From: Lytechinus pictus
Lineage: Eukaryota > Echinodermata > Echinoidea > Temnopleuroida > Toxopneustidae
Assembly: GCF_037042905.1 (NCBI RefSeq)
Contig: NC_087261.1
Coordinates: forward strand, 23,493,817-23,557,816
Length of the DNA: 64,000 nucleotides
Reading direction: 5' to 3'
Both the position numbers and the translations under genes were made by a program. Positions 45,501-51,500 of the stretch are shown piece after piece; the first letter of the stretch is position 1, and each line of letters begins with the position of its first letter. The notes under the pieces were generated by a model. That model saw only the letters and a list, made by a program, of their open reading frames with translations, was not told where the DNA came from and did not search any database.

Positions 45501-48500
45501 CTCAGCTTTTTTTTTTCCTTTTCTTACAAGGAAGAAATTGTTGATTTTTTCCCCAACAGCAACTATTCATCACTTCTTGCGATTCAAATTAATTACACTT
45601 TTCCATCTGCTCTGTACATTAGTTACATGTACATTATGTTAAATGAATTTTATTTGATAATTGGTGTGTGTATGACTAGTGCACATACAACTTAGGCATT
45701 GACTGTCTGTGGGGCTTGTTTTACCATTGATAACACAAATATCAGAACAATCAATAATATAAATCAGCCCTATCCCTTACTACATGTACCCGCAGATGAG
45801 AGTTGGCATTAAATCCTCAAATCTCTCAACAACCATTAATTAGAATGCACTCCCTCTCATAAGCTGATTCACACTCGTTGGTTTAGTCAGTCGGTGAATG
45901 ATGTGATTGTTGGACGACATTGCATGTCCAAGACTTGTGGTCTCCGTGTCACACATTTTTTGGTCTTCAGTTGATAGATTTTGTGTAAAATGACTTTTAC
46001 GAAATTTTCAACTCGCATTTCATAGTTCCCTGTTTATGAAATATGTGTGTATGTGTAGTAGACTCTTGGGAATTGATCATATCGAGTGGACATATATACC
46101 CATGAAAATATTGACTAATATACAATGTATGTCATTACACACTATTACTAGTGTTTTATCAAATAAACAAAGTTACCAAACTGTAGATGAAAAAAAATCT
46201 CTCTCAAATGGAGGTAAAAGTCACAACAAAATTGAGTTTGACTTTGGTCTTTACACTCATACTGTAGTTACAGTATTTACATGAAAGTGTATATCTTTTT
46301 TTCCCTTGTAAATGGTATCGTTATCCCCTCAACAGGAAACTTGACATCAATACATTCCGTACCAATTCAAATCAAATCCAGTTCAATTGGTCAGTGTTTT
46401 AAAGAACATGCAACAATGATTTTGACTTACATTGTACATGTACAGCCAATTGCAAGCTTTTATGTTACGGGGGCCCTGATCTAATAAAGATCTATTGCTT
46501 TGAATAAGGCAAAGAAGGGATTTACTATTAAAAGTGATGACCTGAAGCAAGTACATGTACGTGTATTCTTTTATTCATAACAGGTGTAAACATATTTGAG
46601 GAAATGCAATTCCTGTAATTACATTTCAAAACAAAATGTTTTGTTGTAATCCAAATCACCAACCATGTCTCCATCAGCAATCATGGAACACTCTAACTAG
46701 TTTCAGTGTATAATAACAGTGTCAGTTGTGTCTATGCACCATATCTTCCTCTCTGTTCCACCTCTGCACAGTGAATGTCCCTGACCTTACACATTGCACA
46801 ATGCCACAGGTTAAACCTGTGGAAAAGGAACTGTCTCTGTTGTGGTTTGGCAATAAAAAGAGATCATTTTACTAAGAGTGAAATCCTGGTCAGTCACTGA
46901 AATGTTTCCTTCCTTCCTCTGACTGGCTGAGTGATACGAGGTGGGAGGTGTGTTCATGCTTTATATTGAAAGGCAGAAACGCTTCTTGAAAGGAAAAATG
47001 TATGGTAACTTAGACCCCTGTTACATACATCTAGAAATTTGGTGGCCCTAGGCTCGACCCGTCGCGATCAAGAGAGGGGAGGAAAAATGATGTGTTGTAA
47101 ACAGGCGCTTTTACTGACCAGGGGCCCATTGCAGAAAGAGTTGCGTTTAAACGCAAGCCAAAAAATCAATTGCAAGTCCCAAATTGGTTGAAAATCAAGT
47201 TGCGCATGATTTTTAGAGTTGCGATTGATTGCAACTCTTTCTGCAACATGCCCCTGGGGCCTGTTGCAGAAAGAGGTCTGTTCGCCAAGCTAATCCACTA
47301 AATTCTCGTCAAGGTATCCCGGCTCCGGGCCACCAATTTCCAGATGTCATAGGTGCAAGATGTACATACACAGGCGGCTTGACGTACATGTACTGGATAT
47401 GCTATTTTTTATCGTTGGACCGGACTGAGCCAAGTACACCTAAATTGAACTAGAAATACATTGTAGGTATAATAAATACCAAACATAAGTTATTGCTAAA
47501 GAACATTAGAATATGTTGATGTCACTTGAAGATTCATCATGGAAAAAGAATCTCAAAGCAGTTCCAGTCTGCTTCTGGGGCCTGTTTCATAAAGGACTTG
47601 CAACTATTGTAACTTTGCCGTAATGGCAACTACCATGGTAACAGGGCTCAGCAGCCAATCATAATCAAGGTTACCATGGTACATGTAGTTGCCATAATGG
47701 CAAAGTTACAACAGTTGAAAATCCTTTATAAAACGGGACCCAGCCCAGGTGTATGTGTATTCACACCAAAGTGCAGGCTTGAGGCCGGTGTCGGAGGTGA
47801 CTTAGCCTTCAAACTCGACGCATGTGTATCTTGGGCCTTAGGTGAACTGTATGAAAGCAGCTTGAAAAAATACAGTTCAATTGAATTCCTATAGGAATCC
47901 AAAGTCGTCAGTGTGAAAGGAACAGAAATTAATTTGAATGTGTATTCACACCTAATTGCAGGCTTGAGGCCAGTGTCGGAGGTGGTTTCAAACCCGACGC
48001 ATGTGCATCTTGGGACTTAGGTGAACTGTATGAATGCAGTGAAAAAATACAGTTCAATTGAATTCCTTTAGGAATCCAAATTCGTCAGTGTGAAAGGAAC
48101 AGAAAAAAATTTGAGAGAAATGTGACAAAGAATGACTTTTTTTAACCATTATTTTTTTAAGAAGGTCACTCAGACTACATGTAATACTTATATGTCAAGT
48201 GTATTGTCGATTGTGGCAAGTGGTATGGGTCAAAACTCATTTGCCATCGGCTGAATTTTCCGAAAACTGCATTTTCCCCCTTGAAAAGTATCTTTATCCT
48301 GTATGAAAGAATATACATTGTAAAAGCAGTTGCATACAGATGTCGTACACAACCAAGAAAAAAAAAAGAGCGAAGGGTAAAATTAGTATTATTTTTGGAA
48401 TATACAGTATGTGAAAATCTACAATGTATCACAAGATTTGAATTTTGTACCGGTAATAAAAATGTATAATTTTTTTTCTTGCTCGCTTTGTAAAGTTCTT

Positions 48501-51500
48501 TTTTAAATTAAATTTTGCCCGATACGTCATCTTGCCCCCCCCCCCCCTCATAATTTTAGGCTCATCAGTTATTACACCACTGTATAAAATAATGACATCA
48601 TTGAAAGTAAAAATTTTGAATGTGGAGTAAATTGAGTTCATTCTCTTTTTCAAATTGTTTATGTGGATGTGTTTTTATTTTTCAAAGGTGATATCAATTC
48701 CTCTTTGACTCTTGTTCACGAATAAAAAAATGCAATGAAATTTCAAATGACTGAAAAGTACATATCCAGGGTCCTGAACTGACAAATGATTTCCTTTGAA
48801 CTTTTTCCAAACATGACATTACCTATCTGAACAAAGTATGTCAGAGTGAAGAAAAGTGCATTTGAAAAAGAAAGCAGAAATGAACACAAATGTAATTCCC
48901 ATCCATCATGTGTGCTTGTCATATAACATTTCCGGCCTGATTTGTGTACATTTCCTTTCATATATTGTATCTCTGTCGCTGATGAATTGGATATGAAGGG
49001 GAAAAAAGGAAACATATCACGTATCATGAGAAAGAGGGATGCTATGGTATCTTTCATATTTCCATTTATTTATTATTATTTTTTTTTACTTTGAGATTGA
49101 AATGGTGACTGCACTTTTCCAGAGTACAGACTATAAGGCAATTCCAAAGTGCTCTTAACTTCTTTGTATATACTGTATGACCCACTTCTATAGTTTAATA
49201 ACACAACTTGTGTAAAGAACGCCCATAATAAATTATTAAATTTAAAACTGATATTCTATGTGCACATGATCAATACTTTCCCATAACATATACAGTAGCT
49301 GCCTTTTTCTCTCTCAGTTTTCCCCTTAGAAATATCTCTAATACAATATTTATGTTTGCATTTTAAAAGTGTGTTTGAAGTAAATGTGTGCAGATTCTGT
49401 GTACTGCTCACAAATGCCACATTACAATATACGAAGAAAGATTGTAATTTATCGTGTTACCTATAGATATTGGACATTTATAATTCTACATATTTCAATC
49501 AATGGCTGGGGTTATAAACTGCCATCATTCCTGAAAAAATAGGCAAATTAAACAAGCATAAATACTGAAACCATATCACCCAGATAGGATGTATAAAGAG
49601 TTTCGCCTAATTTCACAAACAAGTCGCTAGATATATGTACGTATATTGTCTGGCCGTGTTTGTTACGTCAATGAGCCCAAATCTACATCTATCAGTACAA
49701 TAATAGATATTTACTCATATTAGTACAAGAGTGCATGATAATTTCTGAAAGAATATGCCATGAGGATTCCAAAAATGGCATTAAAAATGAGGACGGATGA
49801 ACTACTCACATCTTATGACTGTATTTTTAGGACCCCAATATACATTCATTTTGAACTTCCATATTCTTGTCATCCATATCATTAAAGGGGAATGAAACAT
49901 TTGGAACAATTAGGCTTGTGTCGAAACAGAAAAATTAAAAATTAAGACCAAATAAAGTTTGAGAAAAATCGGACAAATAATGAGAAAGTTATGAGCATTT
50001 GAATATTGCAATCACTAATGCTATGGAGATCCTCCAATTGGCAAGGATGTGTGATGTCACTTGTGAACAATTCTCCCCATTACTTTCCCTTTGATGGACT
50101 ATAAAATACCCCCAAAAAATATTCTGTTTGCTTTTTCTTATGGTGATACAAATTCTTTATCCATGATGTATTTTAATAATAATCTGTATTACATGCCCTC
50201 CTATAGAAAGATCACATGATCTACTGATAGATGTGATAAAAGAGGCAGTTTAAGTGAAATATATACTAAAGTAATGGGGAGAATTGTTCACAAGTGACAT
50301 CACACATCTTTGTCGCATTGCCAATGTGAGGATCTCCATAGCATTAGTGATTGCAATATTCAAATGCTCATAACTTTTCATTATTTGTCCGATTTTTCTC
50401 AAACTTTCGTTGGTCTGTTTCTTTGATTTTTCTGTTTTCACACAAGCTTTCTTGTTCCAAAGGTTTCATTCTCCTTTATTAAAGTACAAATGGATATTTG
50501 GATTGTTCATAAAGCCCCTTTTCAGAAGATATGGAATCCACTTCATCAAGGTCATTTTGATATGCATTGTAAATTTCGAATATCCAAAACTTGTTTCACT
50601 TTTTATTTCAAACAATTTATGATTCAATGATGCAATAAAAACGTATGTATTGTTATCATGGACAGGTCTTCCACTCACTATTTCTCTTGTATTCTATCAC
50701 ATGAATCAGAAATATTTTAATTTTCAGATTAGATTTGAAACAAAGTATGATCATTAGGTGGGCTGATGAAGTCACATTCCCAAGGCCCACTTTCCTTTTT
50801 CTTATGATATCATATGAAATCGCAAATGTTTCATATTTTCATACATGTACATGTGTGAAACAATGATATGCCTCCCTTAAAATGAAATAAGGTGCAGCAA
50901 TGAATAGCCAACACACTAAAATCAGTTGTCAGTCCAATTTTTATAGTTCTTAGAAAACAAATGAAAATAATAATTTCATGTAATAAAATACAAAAAAAAA
51001 AACAAGTGGGGGATATGACATCAGTTTGCTCATTGAATATTCATGAAGATAGGCCTAGAACTGTTTCACCGGAATAATGCAAATCTTTAAAATGTTATGG
51101 GCTTTCATCCCGTTCTCAAATCAAAATAAAAAATATAAATATAAAAAAAAATATAGTCAAAGGAATCAGTCATAGAAAATGTTCTACAATCATTGCTCAG
51201 CTTAGTGTTAAATAAAAAAATCAACGCATCCACGGCCAAAGCATCATGTTGGTCATGATGGTGTTCTCACACAGATATTGCCATTCCCAAATTCATTTAT
51301 TTTTAAAGGAAAAAAAATGGTCTGTATTTCCGATCAGGACCATCACATCATGCTTGATGCTTCCTTCTTTTAAACCTGTCCTGTCTATAATTCATATAGA
51401 TTACTATCATAACTAATATGAACAAATACAGGATAGCTTGAGCTATATTAAATTCCAAATTATTTTATCATGCGATGAATGCAAGGAATGCTTCCCAGGG

